Source of the DNA: Sympetrum striolatum
Taxonomy: Eukaryota > Arthropoda > Insecta > Odonata > Libellulidae
Assembly (NCBI GenBank): GCA_947579665.1
Contig: OX388350.1
Location: 31,963,393-32,027,392 of the forward strand
Direction: 5' to 3'
Length of the DNA stretch: 64,000 nt
In this document: one piece after another, positions 12,661 through 26,400 of the stretch
How positions within the stretch are numbered: the stretch's first letter is position 1
Layout: every line of letters starts with the position of its first letter
Notes under the pieces: model-generated
Told to the model about the DNA's origin: nothing
The model's input: only the letters and a program-made list of their open reading frames with translations
The model's database searches: none
Made by a program: the position numbers and the translations under genes

Positions 12661-13580
12661 ATTCCAATACCTAAATAATATCTCAATAATTTATGCCGTC
12701 TCAATGTTTCCTAACACCGAAAAAATTGTCGAAGGTGCAAGCAGCTTTTTTATATAATTGGGACATAGGAAAGTTAGGTTATGAAAGGAAAGCAATGGTT
12801 GTTTTAAGGTTCGGAATTACGAGAGAATGAAGCTATTAGCTGAAAACACACGTCCATGAAAGAGGCAAGAAACCATACCAACATTTTTAACCCATGAAAT
12901 TTCATGTTTCCTCAATGGGCATTCATTCGAGGCTATGAATCGCTTCGTTCATGCCACTTACTTATTAATCATGAGAAGCCATTTTATAGGGGAAGTATAA
13001 TCGTGTTTGAAAGTTTTCGAACCGATTCCAATGACAATGGATCGGTGTTTCTTATCCCGGAATTTTCCCCAGCATTATGCATGTTTGATAGGACAACTCA
13101 TGATTTATGACCTCATATTCCTTTGTTATTGACTACTTTCCTTTCTTTTGTGTCCCGATTATGTTTTTCATCTTTGAATGCACCTTTGTTGCCATGTCAT
13201 TTTGAGTTTTGCATTCGACATTGACCTTCCTGCCTCATCTAATTTGTATGAGTTAGGTCGAACGTCGCTTACGTTCGCAGTTTGAACAGAGGCCGGGTGT
13301 TAATCAAATTGCTCTTCGTCCTTATGTATTCATTCTTCCTTTAAGTGGCGTTGAAAAGGTCTGACGCTTCCCGGAAATACTTATTGGCTGTCGTTAGCTT
13401 CCTCTGAGCCATTGAACCGAATTATTCCGCAGTTCGACCGTTACTCATTCATTCTTTCTGCGAGTGTATGACAGTGGTCGTTGGTGTAATCAGCCACATT
13501 ATGAATTCATGGCCCGCGTGTCGTTAGTGGCAACCTATCTGAGAAAGTGTTTTAGTAGTAGTCGTAGTATTTTTATTTTT

Positions 13581-13630
13581 AAAAGTGCTTCGACAGCTAA
13601 GGACTGAGATCGAGCAGTAGAAGCACTTTT
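13581..13630. repeat. SINE-end fragment within a short hairpin
   Basis: AAAAGTGCTTCGACAGCTAAGG at the left matches the end segment shared with the SINE pieces at 36,931 (minus) and 52,663 (plus). A second inverted AGAAGCACTTTT closes a hairpin with 10-bp perfect arms (13581-13590 and 13621-13630). Confidence 0.5.
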
Positions 13631-16230
13631 AATTAAAAACTCTGCCGTTGAAAATAAACGATAACGCAATGAAAACCTATACTGAGGAATCTCATAAGCG
13701 ACGAAGTTATCTTCCGCCTCTCAGTATTATAATTATGCCAAATGTTCACATAACTTTGTCCTGCTTGCTGTTGATTTGATCCTTAGGCACTTCTTTTAAA
13801 CAGAAGTTATTTAATGGGTTTGTGAAGAGCCTTCCCATTCCATACACGCAACTAGAAAACGACTATCTCTTCACTGAAGTTAGTTTAAAAGCATTAGATT
13901 TTAAAGGTGTTAAGTTTTGCATTAAATAGATTAAAATAATTTAGATTGTTAATTTAGTTCAGATCGACATTTTGTACGCTATTAAAATCATAAGTTTTCC
14001 TAAAAACAATAATGATTTGAATTAAATTGGTAAAAGAGTCAAAATGATTTAATTGAAACTGCTTGCATAAAGAGTACTTTGGAAAGTTAGAGTAACAGAT
14101 GTGATGCTGTATAACGTGATAAATCTTTCTGATAAAATTTCGAACACATTATTCGCAATACCCGGATAAATAAATATATTCATGAGGATCGTTTACTATA
14201 CTGCGTTGAGAAGCTCAAAATAATTCGTGATGTTTCCCAATGCTAGAAACCTTTCGTCTTTAAAATCAGAACCACTTTCACTGAATTCGCTGTCCGAAAT
14301 TCAACTTCACAAGAAATTTTTGCATATCGGTAATGTTTCCAAATGATCCTATCAAACTCAGATGTAATATTTACACTTTCATTCGGCGAGGAATAATGAT
14401 GTTGCATCATTGCTTTCCCTTCTAATATTACGCTCGAGTGTTGTTGGGGAGGGAATAGCATATTGATGATATCTATAGCTTCATAAACAGAAGACCGATG
14501 GCAAAACACATCACCCACCATGGTATCATTTCCAATCTCCAAGAACAATGAAGTTTGAGTTCTCCCCAAGGCTGACAAGAAGTCGCAGTCCGTCTAGGCG
14601 AAGTACTTTTTGCCTCTGCGTAGCTCCACAAAATCCTTTTTGCACGTCCTGGAGAAAGTACATACTTGGCCGGAAATGTGTCACGCTTCTTATGAGCATT
14701 ATTTCTCCATCGCAATAAGCACCTCTTGAGAGAGACGTGGTCCTTGACCGCAAGTGTTTTTGCGCGAAACAATATCTGAATGGGGTGTTCTCTTACCATC
14801 GGTAGCTTACTCGCGGACAAAAGATTGAACAAGGAAGAGAATTTCACAATATCTATTTAACTCTATACTTGGGATCGAATTTCACCCCCTGCGGTTGATA
14901 ATCAATCGATAGGGAATCGATTAAGAAGCAATGATCGTCAAGAATTATCTCGCTGAGGCCCTATCTATGTAATGGGATTGAAAGTGAAGGTTGTGCTAGT
15001 TTCTGTATCAGTACCTCATTGTTAGTTTTTTCTCGGCATAGCTTTCTCAATTCAGGGTGGAGAAAAGAGGCTGTTTGTGAAGAAAAGAAAGGCTAATCTT
15101 ACTGGACGATGCTATCTATTTTAGCTAAAGGACAAATAGATATTCTCCGTAAATTGTAAGCAGTGAAGATTCGAGTATTGTGATAATTAAGGCGTCATTT
15201 TAAATTTATTTTCGAGTAGCCATGATATTTTTCTCGGTGCTTACTTAATAGGTAAGAATATTTATGACAATTTAACAAGTTTTTAAAATATCTCATAAAT
15301 GGAAAGGGATTCTCCTTAATTAAACTTTCAGCGATCTCTGTGTGTTTCGGAATGAATTACATTTCCGAGATACATACGACGATTTGTCGATTTGTGTTAT
15401 TTACAAGATGTTTAGCCAATTTTGTACCTTCAAATACTCCTTGATATGACTTTCACAAAATTTCAGGTTGAAATAAAAATTGGAAGCGAATCCAATATGG
15501 AAACATAATTGATGATTTTGACATTTAAAAGAGAAAATCATTAAATTAAGACCATTTCTGAAGTAATACGAGTTATATTTTAAAAAAATCGTTGACTATA
15601 GGGAGAACATGTGGCATAAATTGCTTACGTTAGGGATTAGACTTTTTTATCATAATCTCTAATTTTCCCATAACTAATTGTCATGTTCAAGTTATTCACA
15701 AAAATAAATTTAAATGTATTACTTTTAATTCGCTTAAAGAGAGAAAGGTAACTAGAATTTCTGAAAGTTAGCAGCTTATCTCTGTGAAAGTGTGTCGTAG
15801 GACCACTATAAAAATGTTCAAAAGTAAGGATATTAGGTGGCATTTATTTTTTGCCATTCAAAGAGAATACAATCGCACCTTACTATGTGAACTCGTTTTC
15901 CCTCTCCCATCTCATTTATACGACGCTGTGAAATGCTTTCCCATGACATTAAGTGCATACTTTTCCCACACCAAATGGCAGAGAAACTCTTGCAGTAATT
16001 ATCATAGATGTCCATGAGCTTACGTAAGCTTTAAGCCGTTGAGAATCTTTTTTTGAAATCTCCCATAAGTATTTATTTACAATCATTCCAGTATTACTAC
16101 ATTAATAATATGATTCGTTATTAATAATTGAAGAGCAAGCGTTTAAATTGCACAACTCGTACTTGAAATTGCCTCAGGCGATCACTTTACATCTATTTTT
16201 GTTATTCAAATCTAATTCGGTAATTTTTTT
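13631..16230. other. Gene-free stretch; overlapping minus-strand frames at 14,243-14,847
   Basis: No gene supported. Minus-strand frames at 14,243-14,578 and 14,473-14,847 overlap. The first encodes a well-balanced peptide (contains EIGNDTMVGDVFC and SVYEAIDIINML) after a CTTCTTGTCAG acceptor-like site, but I recognise no family. It could be a decayed coding element or chance. Confidence 0.25.
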
Positions 16231-16433
16231 AAGATAATGAATACATTATTTTGTTTAGGATGATTTTATCATTAAGCGAGGATAAGAAATGCGAATTATA
16301 GTCTTAAACAAAAGGAATGCAGGAGTTTACTTTAGATCTATTGTTCTTATCTATTTCAGTAGTATTTTAAAGATAATGACTTTATTATTTTGTTTCGATG
16401 ATTTTTATCATCAACGGAGATAAGAAATGCGAA
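16231..16433. repeat. Tandem duplication, period about 139 bp
   Basis: Copy 1 (16231-16295) and copy 2 (16370-16433) both run from AAGATAATGA, through TTATTTTGTTT and GATGATTTTTATCAT-like sequence, to AGATAAGAAATGCGAA, with a handful of differences. The 30-40 bases just upstream of each copy are also similar, so the duplicated unit is about 105-139 bp. Confidence 0.8.
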
Positions 16434-16587
16434 AAATATGCACTATTCCTTGTATGTAGCTTGTTACAAATTTGCTAACTTATACATAAAAATATGACAT
16501 GTAGTGAAGGATGTGGAACAACAACACCCATTTTTTCCCCAGGCTATTAGGGATGCTAATAGGGAGGAATGAATGATGGTGGTGTAT

Positions 16588-16645
16588 TACAACCCCTGCC
16601 ATACGCCTCAGGCGGCTTGCAGGGTATATATCTAAATCTAAAAAC
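16588..16645 (+). repeat. Interspersed repeat fragment, copy B
   Basis: Contains CCCCTGCCATACGCC, then CAGGCGGCTTGCAGGG and a TATATATCTAAATCTAAA run. The same order appears at 23,352-23,420 and, shorter, at 8,408-8,456. The core GCC..GGCGGC is a small imperfect palindrome. Confidence 0.6.
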
Positions 16646-19060
16646 AAATGATTTCACGGTTTACTTCATAGTTTTCATGGATGTTAGGATAAGACCGTTA
16701 CTAGACAGTGCTGCCATTAAGGCTGGCCTTCCCACACCGTTTTCTTGCACTCACTCAGTTGCTGGAAAATGACACGAAAATCACTTTCTAGGTTGAACGC
16801 ATTCTCTGCATTGCCTTCTTCAGCTTTCAAACTGGGGCACGGGTCCTTCGCAAGGCTCATTCACGGGAACGGTGACTTACGCTCGTTCTGAAGGAAAAGA
16901 GTTCACGCCAAGAGGCACTCTCAACAGTATCTGTTAGTATTTAATGAATGGAATACATTTTCTGGTGGTCAAATTATTCTTAGAAGAATTCTCTTAATTC
17001 TGTGTTCACATGAACTATTTCCAACTTTACAATTCAACTACTTGCGTACGTTTTAACGACGTATTAGTAATTACAAGTAGTGACCTAATGGCGAAAAATA
17101 ACTTTCTAATCAAGGTTTGTCGAATCAATTTTCATATTTTTTTATATGTCCGATATGGATCTAAAAGTTATATTTTTTTCGTTCACTTACTACGCTGCTC
17201 TATACCTAAATTTTCCCCCGATAGAATCTCATTGTCCAATGACTATCGTTTTTTTCGATTGCTGCATGTTTTGAAGAAGATATTTTTTTCATTTTTTTCC
17301 ATTACTATGGAGGTAAAAGTTTTATATAAATTTCACTTTAGTTATATGCTACTTATCCATGCTGAAAAATCCTTTAAGCAGATTTCTCAAAAACTAATAT
17401 TTTCTTATGTAAATTTACTGTAAATAATATTCCTCCAGTTATGTTACGGTTAACAAACACAAAAAAGCGTTGATTATTTTCAGGCATAAATAATCATAAT
17501 GAAATTCAATACCTTTTTCCTGATTTGATTTTAAAGTCTCTTGGATATTAATTAATTTTCTTACGTACTAGAAGAATTTTTTCTTGTTATGCATTATGAA
17601 AAACCTTATTCCTAATAAAATACATGAATGTATAGGAATTAACAGGCAGTATTGATACACACCCAAATATTACAAAGACAGAGGTTATTAAACGAGGACA
17701 AATACTACTGATACCTATCAAAGTATTATTCATTCCCTTTTGTTGATTTAATTTTTGTTCAACATGTCGTAATTAAAGATTTATATGTAAATAAAGTTTT
17801 TCAGATCTTTGCAAATATGTTGTAGTTTCACTGATACGAACTGAGAAAGAGAAATAAAATTTGAATTGAAATAATGAAACGAATAATCTGGAATATAGCA
17901 TCTTGTATATAGACGCTATATGCAAAGTTTATTTTTGCATGAGAGAAAATTGATTTCAATATTCCCGCTACGGTTGATGATAATTACGCAAATTCAGAAT
18001 CATGTAATTTTGCGCTCAATGTCAAAGCCATGCATGTCAAGAAATCCTTGCTGGGTAAACAAGCGTCATGTTAGGTTGCGGGTGACATTTCACGCTTAGG
18101 CATTTTAGGTAAGCATGGCCTAATTTATCGGTGACATCTAACGCAACCTTCACTGCTAGTTACGTTTCTATAATACTCCGGCGTTACTTTCGCTGGAATT
18201 AACAGGTTATGTTAGCACCTCAGTGGTTCGACCTCGCTCAGCTATCCTTGTCTTAGCACTATTACTTACGTAGGCCCAACGATATCATTTATACATCGAA
18301 TATAAACATTGAGAAGCCGCTAAAATTGCCAATTAAAAATTTCTGTTGAAGTTATTGTCATTTGGGCAGCAAATCTATTCTTTGAAACGATTCAGATGAC
18401 AATTTACTGTGAACCAAGTTCAGCTGGGTTGCATGATATGATCAAGTGCAAAGAAAGGGTTGAAATCATAAATGCTACTATTCGTTATTAATAATTCTAC
18501 TATTTCAAATTGGATATCCATTTGTACAGGTTAATATCCTAACCATATTGTTCCCATTGGTAATTCTCCATTTGTAACATGTTTTCTAGCTCATACATCC
18601 CCTTTAACCCTTTCAAACTTTTCATCTCTTTTTCGTCAAGTTATACAATTCTCAGTAATTTAATTTTCTATGACATCAGAGCTATTGAAAAACTATACTC
18701 TCGATGATGTAAAGAAATAAGAATTCGGAACCTGAAAACCTTTAACATTTGAAAGGTTTTGAATTGTTCTCTCCCAACTGATGGTAGACTGATAGATACA
18801 CTGATAGACACTGACACACTAATAACTGATAGATAAACTGATTACTAGAGTACTAGCATATAAATTTAAAAAAATAGACTGAAATGAAATCCCCGTTATC
18901 ATTACGAAATGTGAGATTTCCACCATCTTGAGCGTATGTAGAGGATAGACAAAAGAAGATCAAAAATTTGTTCATGATTATAAGTATTTGATTGATGGTC
19001 AATGATTGTATTTTGAAACGGGTGAAAGAAGTTGCAGTTGTATTTTCTAAAGAGCTTAAA
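16646..19060. other. Gene-free AT-rich stretch
   Basis: No gene supported. The 137-aa frame at 17,010-17,423 is rich in F, Y, K and I, has no motif and is best read as chance in AT-rich DNA. Partially inverted GTTGCG/CGCAAC motifs lie near 18,075-18,155. Confidence 0.35.
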
Positions 19061-19069
19061 CAGCTGAGG

Positions 19070-19150
19070 TCATTTCGTACGTGTGGGCTCCCATAGGGTA
19101 TCGAATCCGGGACCATTTTCATCAAACACGATCGCGCTACCTTCATAATC
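19070..19150 (-). repeat. tRNA-derived SINE fragment
   Basis: The minus strand reads GAAGGTAGCGCGATCG (A-box-like) followed about 20 bases later by GGATTCGATACCC (B-box-like), then TATGGGAGCCCACAC. Spacing and motifs fit a tRNA-like SINE head. It does not fold into a credible complete tRNA by eye, so it is not called as a tRNA gene. Confidence 0.55.
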
Positions 19151-20190
19151 GTCGAATTTTGTTTACATAATTTTTGACGAACAAACTCCTTTCACTAGGT
19201 AGTATTGCAGAAGTATTTAGTAGAGAAATTTCTGATTATATTTTTATTTTTCTAAAATATTTAATCATCGCCGACAAAAATATACCATTCGTAAATTTAT
19301 GACATGATTTCTTTCAGCCAAAATATTCGAGATAATTTTGCAAGTAGCAAGTTAATAAAAAAATCTTGCTTGAGGAACATTCGATCAGAAAAGATGTACG
19401 GATTACAATATTCCATTTGAGAGTTATATTTGTTATCTGTCTCTCAGTATATTCAAGGTTAATGTACCGTGCGGAACTTGAAGAGTTTTTGGGGCGGAAG
19501 TGCTACGCATTTACACCTATTGGAAAATGATTTATGAATCATTACTGTTTACCTTCAAACATTTCCTCTGCCTTTCGAATTACGTTTTCTCTGAAACTTG
19601 GTAACAGGCGCAGAATACTACTATCATTACGCTTCGCAAAATATTTCGTGATTCTATAAAAATTAACTATAACTATTAGATAACTTCGAATGTTTGTCGT
19701 TCCTTATCCATCCATTTGTCTTAGAGGAATAAATATCTTAGAGCACCTTTTTAGATTACTTTTATCTGACCATTGTTATAAGTAGTCGATAGCCAGTTTT
19801 ATCTCTAACATTTTTGGTAACGATGAGAACACATTTGGTGATAGTGTTTTTCATTTAATGATTGCCGAATAACACACGAAGTAGGAACTGAAGGAAACTT
19901 ACAGACCATTAAGGAAAAGAAAGATAAGCGCTGTCAACCTGTAGAAAGTGATTTTCAACATCTTTAGATTAACATGTTTTAAATCTCTTTGATACATGAC
20001 TAATATGTCTCTAATAGTTCAATGTCCTGATGATTGTGAAGCCTGTAGTAATCTAATATGTATCTAAGACACTTCTCATTTTACCATTTGATTGAAATAA
20101 AAGCTCAGTAATCATTATATTGAGTATTTTAAAGATTTTGAGTACTACGAGCGATGTACATGCTCAAATGAAGTAAAAATATCGGAAATA

Positions 20191-20424
20191 AATAAAATAT
20201 CTTGGTAGTTACCACAAGAAATTTAGGTCATCGAGATCATGTCGGCGGCCTCTGAACTTGCTAATGACGTGTCTTTTGTTAATCCTTCCCCTCTCCTTAG
20301 TCTCCCCTCAAACATTTTGAATAAAATGTAGATTTTTCTGGTGCAGCGTACCTGATAATGACTAGCATGAGTCGAAACCGGTGGTTCGTAAATTTCCTGC
20401 GGAAACTACCAAATTACTTTATAT
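20191..20424. mobile_element. MITE with imperfect terminal inverted repeats of about 34 bp
   Basis: Left end 20191-20225 and the reverse complement of 20389-20424 share TTGGTAGTT(A/T)CC(A/G)CA(A/G)GAAATTTA. Near the right end lies GAGTCGAAACCGGTGG, a motif I associate with arthropod repeat ends. The interior of about 165 bp has no coding capacity. Confidence 0.65.
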
Positions 20425-22855
20425 ATTTTCTTATGGCTTATCACCAAGTTATGCTGGACCACATTGTTAATAAAAATATCGGTGTTTTTCAAGAATGAAA
20501 GCTTCCAGAGTTATTACGAAACACTCAATATTATCAAGTGCTATTTTTACAGTCTAATTGCGGGTAATCAGTTTGATCTTAATTTTTAAAAGTATTTGAT
20601 ACTTTAAAGTAATACTTCTTGTTAGTTATAATTTGGAGAAGAAACCTTTTATTTTTATATTTTCTGTCGTCATCGAATGTAACTTCTTTAATCTGTTCTG
20701 ACTGCTATATTAAGCAAAGAAGCGAGGATGTTTCGCGAAAGGTAGTCATTTCGGGACCACATTGATTTCACTGCCTTACGTCATGGGCCGAAATTTGGAC
20801 GTAATCATTTTTCCTCGCAACTTGGCCAAAACCGGTCTGAAACGGGAATGAAAGCGATGTTACAAGAAAAAGCTAAGAAAACAAGTCATTCCAAGTCTTA
20901 TGTCATAGGATCCATCGAGACTTTTTAAGGCTTCCCTCATTCTCTTCGTTCAGACTAATGTGATCGTAATCTGATTTCCCACATGTTCCACTTGAATTCC
21001 CGCTGATTACCAACACTACATAATGATTTTGAATTTTCCATGTTGGTCTGTAGGTAGGACTGTACTCAAAGTCTCCTTTGTCATTTCCTGTAAAAGATGA
21101 AATCAAACTAGGGACCACCCAAGAAAATAAACACCCACTTGGCTACCCGAGAGCCAGTACTACATTGCAAATGTATTTTTTGTATGCTTTATCCTTTTTA
21201 AACTATACCATGGATCATAATTTGTAATAACGCCTCTGATTTGGGTAAAAGTTTGGGTAAAACGCGAAAATAAAATTTTTTTCTCTCACTCTATAAACCA
21301 GTAAACGAAGTCATTGAAGACATCGGGTGATAAGGGCGAGTACATGATTGTTTTCCATCATTTCGTTTATGATTTTCTCTGAAGTAAATAAATATTTATA
21401 TCATAATTAGTCACTGGTTACTAAGCTGGAATACTTAGGCAACAAGAGCAGGTTCAGAAGCTTCGTTTTCGCTAGTACACACTGACATACTTGAACCTAC
21501 AGGTTCAAGAATCTATTGTGTAATTTACTCATTTTCTAAAAGTCAATGTTCTATGATATATACTTCCGTGAAGAAAGCGAGAACCTCTCACAATCCTAAC
21601 ACTTAGGATAAAAAGACGGCATTGATACATTGCAGGTAATTGAAGTCTCTCAATAGCCCAATGGAGATGACTTTCTTTTATTCGGGTAGCTGCTGGCTAC
21701 ATGAGTTAGATTATCAGATTCTCTTAACCCTTTTCGTAAGGGATTTTAGCTGATGGCTATTCAGAGTTCCATACAATGCGGCTCATATAATTGAAAATTG
21801 AATAGAGTGAACGTAGATTTTGGTTCATACTTTCAGCGGGAATTAGAAAATGGACTTACTGTATGGGATTACCATTCGATAAGTATGACAAAAATTGCGT
21901 ATTTACTTGCTACATTGTCATTCTAACGGGAAAGAGATGTTAGGCTTATTTTTTGCGCATATATTACGTAAGGATACCATTTTTTATTAATGTGGAAAAT
22001 CTTTTGATAAAGGCCTTCTGCCAATTTCCGGGGAAAGGAAGTCATTAGATAGTTATCGTAATAGCTGTATTACATGCCTTTCACCGTTTTCCAAACGGTA
22101 ATGAGTGTATTAGAATTTCAATGGCATTCAAGTATCAATTTAGGCACCGCAAATAATCCATTGCTTTATTACTCAGTGTAAAGATCTCTAACTTATCAAA
22201 TATTTTACGCTGACCTACCAGTTCTTTTTTAGGGAAAACTATGCTCAAATATCGTTTGACAAATACATATTGCACGTGACATGTTTATTTATACTAAAGC
22301 AAACATTTAAGATTTCCATTGCTTTGTTTAGAACTCGAAAAACCGGTACCTGCCATTAGCAGAGATATACCATTGTCGCGGAAATTATGTAACCAATTCT
22401 TTTTTTGCTGATGTCGTAACTTTGAGTGTGGGCTCGAAAATTACTTTGAACCGGAATTTCACGGCACGAGATGTCTCAGAAACGCTTAAAGGCCAAAGGG
22501 AAAGTCTGAGCGAAGCAGGAGGGTGGGCACAAGTGGAGGAATTCAATGGTATGGTATTCTATGGATACGTGATGCATTAGGATGCACAGCAAATAGACAT
22601 TTCTGACTTGCTAGGTCATAAGTAGTGGAATAGAATTTTTACGGAGAACTCGCATAGAGTCATTCCATTAGATAAACGTTGGTGAAATACATCACAGACC
22701 TCTTTAGAACAAATATAACTTGACTACACGAGTAAATTTAGGAAGTAGTATTTTTCCTTCTTAGCCTATTCCCACTTATTACTTATGCGGTCGGATAATG
22801 ATGAAGAATAATATAGATATAGCGATATATGGATTTGGGATTAATTTATATGGCA
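20425..22855. other. Gene-free AT-rich stretch
   Basis: I see no gene, RNA or clear repeat boundary. The minus-strand frame at 20,903-21,118 has no recognisable motif. Confidence 0.35.
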
Positions 22856-22859
22856 TGCC

Positions 22860-22960
22860 ATTACTGTTACTATCCCCTAAATTCGGCCTCCCACCGGGAT
22901 CGAACCTGGGAACAAAGACGTACGTGCTATTAATTAAGCTAACCGGAGGTCACCAAATTA
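22860..22960 (-). repeat. tRNA-derived SINE copy
   Basis: The minus strand reads GGTTAGCTTAATTAATAGCA (A-box region), then CCCAGGTTCGATCCCGG (a good B box), then TGGGAGGCCGAATTTAGGGG. The segment after the B box (CCCGGTGGgAgGCC) resembles the one at 52,700, pointing to related SINEs. Confidence 0.65.
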
Positions 22961-23351
22961 GAGCTATGGTGTTATCTGATATAATCCCTCATACAGAAAA
23001 GGTTTTTTTTTACGTCAGTATTATTATATCGACAGAATTTGCGACGCGAGAACTTCAGCAGGAATCGGAGCAAGTATCTTTCAGTTTGTTCTTTTTGCAC
23101 GACCTCCATAAGATTCAAATATTTTGATTGAATTTGAGAAATGATTAATTGAAATAATAATCAAATTAGATAATTTATAAATGAAAATAAGTAACTAAGT
23201 ATCCTATAGGCTACTTAGTAAAAAATAAATTTTCGCAGCCAGATGGCAAAAAGATTTCGCGAGATTACAGCGAGAACAGATGGTCTGTATTGGTCTCTTT
23301 TTCCAGATAGTATAAGGTGCACTAATATGAAAATTATTTCCATAATTTGAT

Positions 23352-23420
23352 GTTTCACACCCACTGCCATATGCCGTATGGCGGCTCGCAGGGCATTAAT
23401 GTAAATTTAAATGTATATTA
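23352..23420 (+). repeat. Interspersed repeat fragment, copy C
   Basis: Contains CCACTGCCATATGCCGTATG, GCGGCTCGCAGGGCATTAAT and a GTAAATTTAAATG run. It is the fullest of the three copies (see 8,408 and 16,588). No termini were resolved. Confidence 0.6.
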
Positions 23421-26400
23421 AGTTGGCTGTCCTGCTTCCAGCTATGAGCCGTCAATATATTTAAAATTGTAACATCCTGGAAGTTTGAGCGGTTAAGTTC
23501 CATTGAGTGTCTTTATATTCGGAAAGGTATTTCGTTGAACTCCCCCTTACTTACCGCTGCTACGATAATTTCTTGAGTTTTTCCTCAAAGAGGTCATTCT
23601 GCTCGACTTTCACGTTTTGCCCCAATGCACCCTGGCCATTGTTGAGACGAGAGAACCGTTCACTGGGTCAGGGTTGCCAGGTCCCCACTTTCAGTTTCGC
23701 TGCCTGTACAGTAACGCCACTGTATTTCCTTTGAATGATAATCAACTCGAGATAATATTGTCTCATAAATGCACAGGTTTCACGTTCTATAGGTTATGCA
23801 ACTCCTGCCATCATACACGTGATATTTATTGGAATCTAGAAAATCTACTCCTTTTGAAACAAACGTCTTAGATTGTCACATGTTAGTGTCCCATTGCTTC
23901 TCTATAAATGCAACGGCTACTACTGCAGACTAACTAACATGCAATACTCCTAAGTATATGCAATAGTAATAGTTAATAAATATTAATTATTATATAATAT
24001 ACAATTCTTAACTCACGTCTCATTTAAGAGCTAAGGATTCAATTTTTTGTTATTTTCCCTAAAATCAAGCAAACATGTAGGAAAATATGCAGGTCATTTC
24101 AAATCTAAATACTTTCGGCTACTTGCAAGAAGAACACCAGGTGTGAGTAACATGGATTTGCTTGAGACTTTCAAGAAATGTTCCCAGCTCAAAAATAATA
24201 GATTGAAGACTTGGTGCCACTACGATACTGTTTAAGCAAAATTTTCAACTGATAATCGGAGTTGGGCAACCCGCAAAGCACTGTTTCCGCCCACGCACCC
24301 GCCCAACATCAGCTTGAATTTCTGGAGTATTTTATGATCAAGCAATTGAGATTGTGACAATAAAACCAAGTACGGTAATTAAGAGACTAAAAAATAACTT
24401 CCTTCCATCGGCACATCAATTTTAGAAACTCTTTCATTAGATATTCTATCCTGTTTTAATTTTCGATGCTGGAATCAAAAGTATAAGCATCGCTTTCTGT
24501 AGTTCTAGTCAGCCAGAGAAAATAGGCTAATAGTCGAAAAGGTTTTCTATCAGCTTCAACTTCATTCCTCATAAATTTTTGAAACATCCTCATTAGCATG
24601 CATCTGCTATAAAACCCGAAAACCAGAAATTAAATTTCGTAACCCGAAGTTCGCAGTATCTCGAAAAACTAGTTCGGAATAGGCGAAAATGGGTCTCACT
24701 AACCGCAGGAGGACAACATTTGGAAAAACGAGGATATCATTGGAGTAGTAAATAAAAGGTTTTGTTACGCCAGTGACCTGAGAATATAAACTTGATTCGG
24801 TGAAAATACTTCATGAGGGTAATGTGTTAAAGCAGCATGGCACTTGTTTCAGTATGTATCAAAAGTAAGCTATCATGTGCTACGGAAGATACTTAATTTT
24901 ACGATGATTAATTGCGTTGTCTAGCTAAATGTGAGGTTAAATGGTTATGAAATAAATCTCTAGTCGAAACCGGTTTGTCAACCTATGGAACGTTCTAATT
25001 TTGTTGACGCAATTCAAATGTTCCTTTTCCTGGCCTCAACGCTGCTACAAATCTTCCTTTCACAGTTTATGGGCAAACAGAAAGTCGTTGATGTTCAAAT
25101 GAGTCATTTAGTTACTTAGGGGACATGCATGCATCGATAAATCGAAGGAGATGTATAGAGTAATTGGTAACGGCGTAATTGAACTTAATATCGAATAAAC
25201 CTTGTGTTATTATTCAGTAATGGTCGAGATGTTAGCATATCACAAAGTTATTGATCAAAATGAACATATATGTAATGGGATTTGACTTCTAAGTCCGATT
25301 ATTCTGATTTATTCCACTAACAAGATTATATCATGTATGAATTAGTAGCTGAAAGGAAAACTATTAAATGACAAGCTAAATTAATGATCAAAACGATATT
25401 ACGTCCTATATTTTGTTTCAAGCTAAGGAGAAGTACTAAAAATCAGCTCGTTATTTTTCGAGTATGTTTCTTTCCGTAATTTTATATATATTTGCACATT
25501 TGCAGTAACGAAGACGATCGGTGACTACAGATACTTTCCATTGAGGATAAATTATCAATTTACATCCAAAATAAAAACTTCTAAGATAAAGGTCAAAGAA
25601 AACAATGTTTCATCTCGGATATAGTTGTGCCGATGACTCAAGTGGCGATAATTGCATGTGATTCATTCTCTGAGGAAAATCACTGAACAGAAAAATTATC
25701 TCCCACTGATGCACGCTATCGTCTTGAAAGCGGTAGACTCGGGCAGCACAAAGAAAAATATGCCAAGTAATTAACGATAACCTTGTATTACAAACAATAG
25801 ATACAAAGGATGAATTTTCTTTTTTTCTATTCCCAGCCACATTATCTGATATAAGAAGTCACAGAAATGTCGCGCTCTTATTTTTTAGATCGTCGTAAAG
25901 TTACCTAATGGAATAGAAATTTTCCAATTCTATCAAGTGTTTTTGTTGTTGTCGCTACGGCAAAATATTAAAAAACGACGCGCAGTATCTTATGAAAGAA
26001 AACTACTGAAAGCAGATTGTTAATGGATTAATTTTGATTGCAGGAGTATTGTGCAAAAGAATATTGAAGTTTGTAAAAAGGGAAATGAAGCAAGATTAAC
26101 ATAATAGGGAGATAATCTATTGATAAATTCTTCATTTTGTTATATGTATAAACACACCCCCAAATTTCAAATTCGTAATTAAGTACATACAAATTCGATT
26201 GAAATAATAACTCCTTTTAATATACAGTTTCATTACAAATATGTGAATAATAAAATCATGCATAGTTAACTTGGACTCTGGAAAAAATTCATTGTCTGTA
26301 AACTATTAACACTGTCACAAATTTTCTTAGCGGCTTTTCGAACTTCTTCAAAAAGTTATTTAGTTTCGTTCTAGGAGTCGAATCGTATAATTTGAATTCC

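Noticed and set aside
16801..16880. TGARVL-like reading as the missing SDR cofactor motif (TGxxxGxG)
   Set aside because: The following residues do not match the family, glycine spacing is wrong, and no donor with the needed phase is present.
17010..17423. 137-aa plus-strand frame as a gene
   Set aside because: Composition is that of translated AT-rich DNA (F, I, K, Y, S), with no motif, no supporting promoter or splice context.
22860..22960. Possible tRNA gene on the minus strand (good B box)
   Set aside because: The acceptor stem and anticodon arm do not form by eye, and the sequence continues like other SINE copies in the window.
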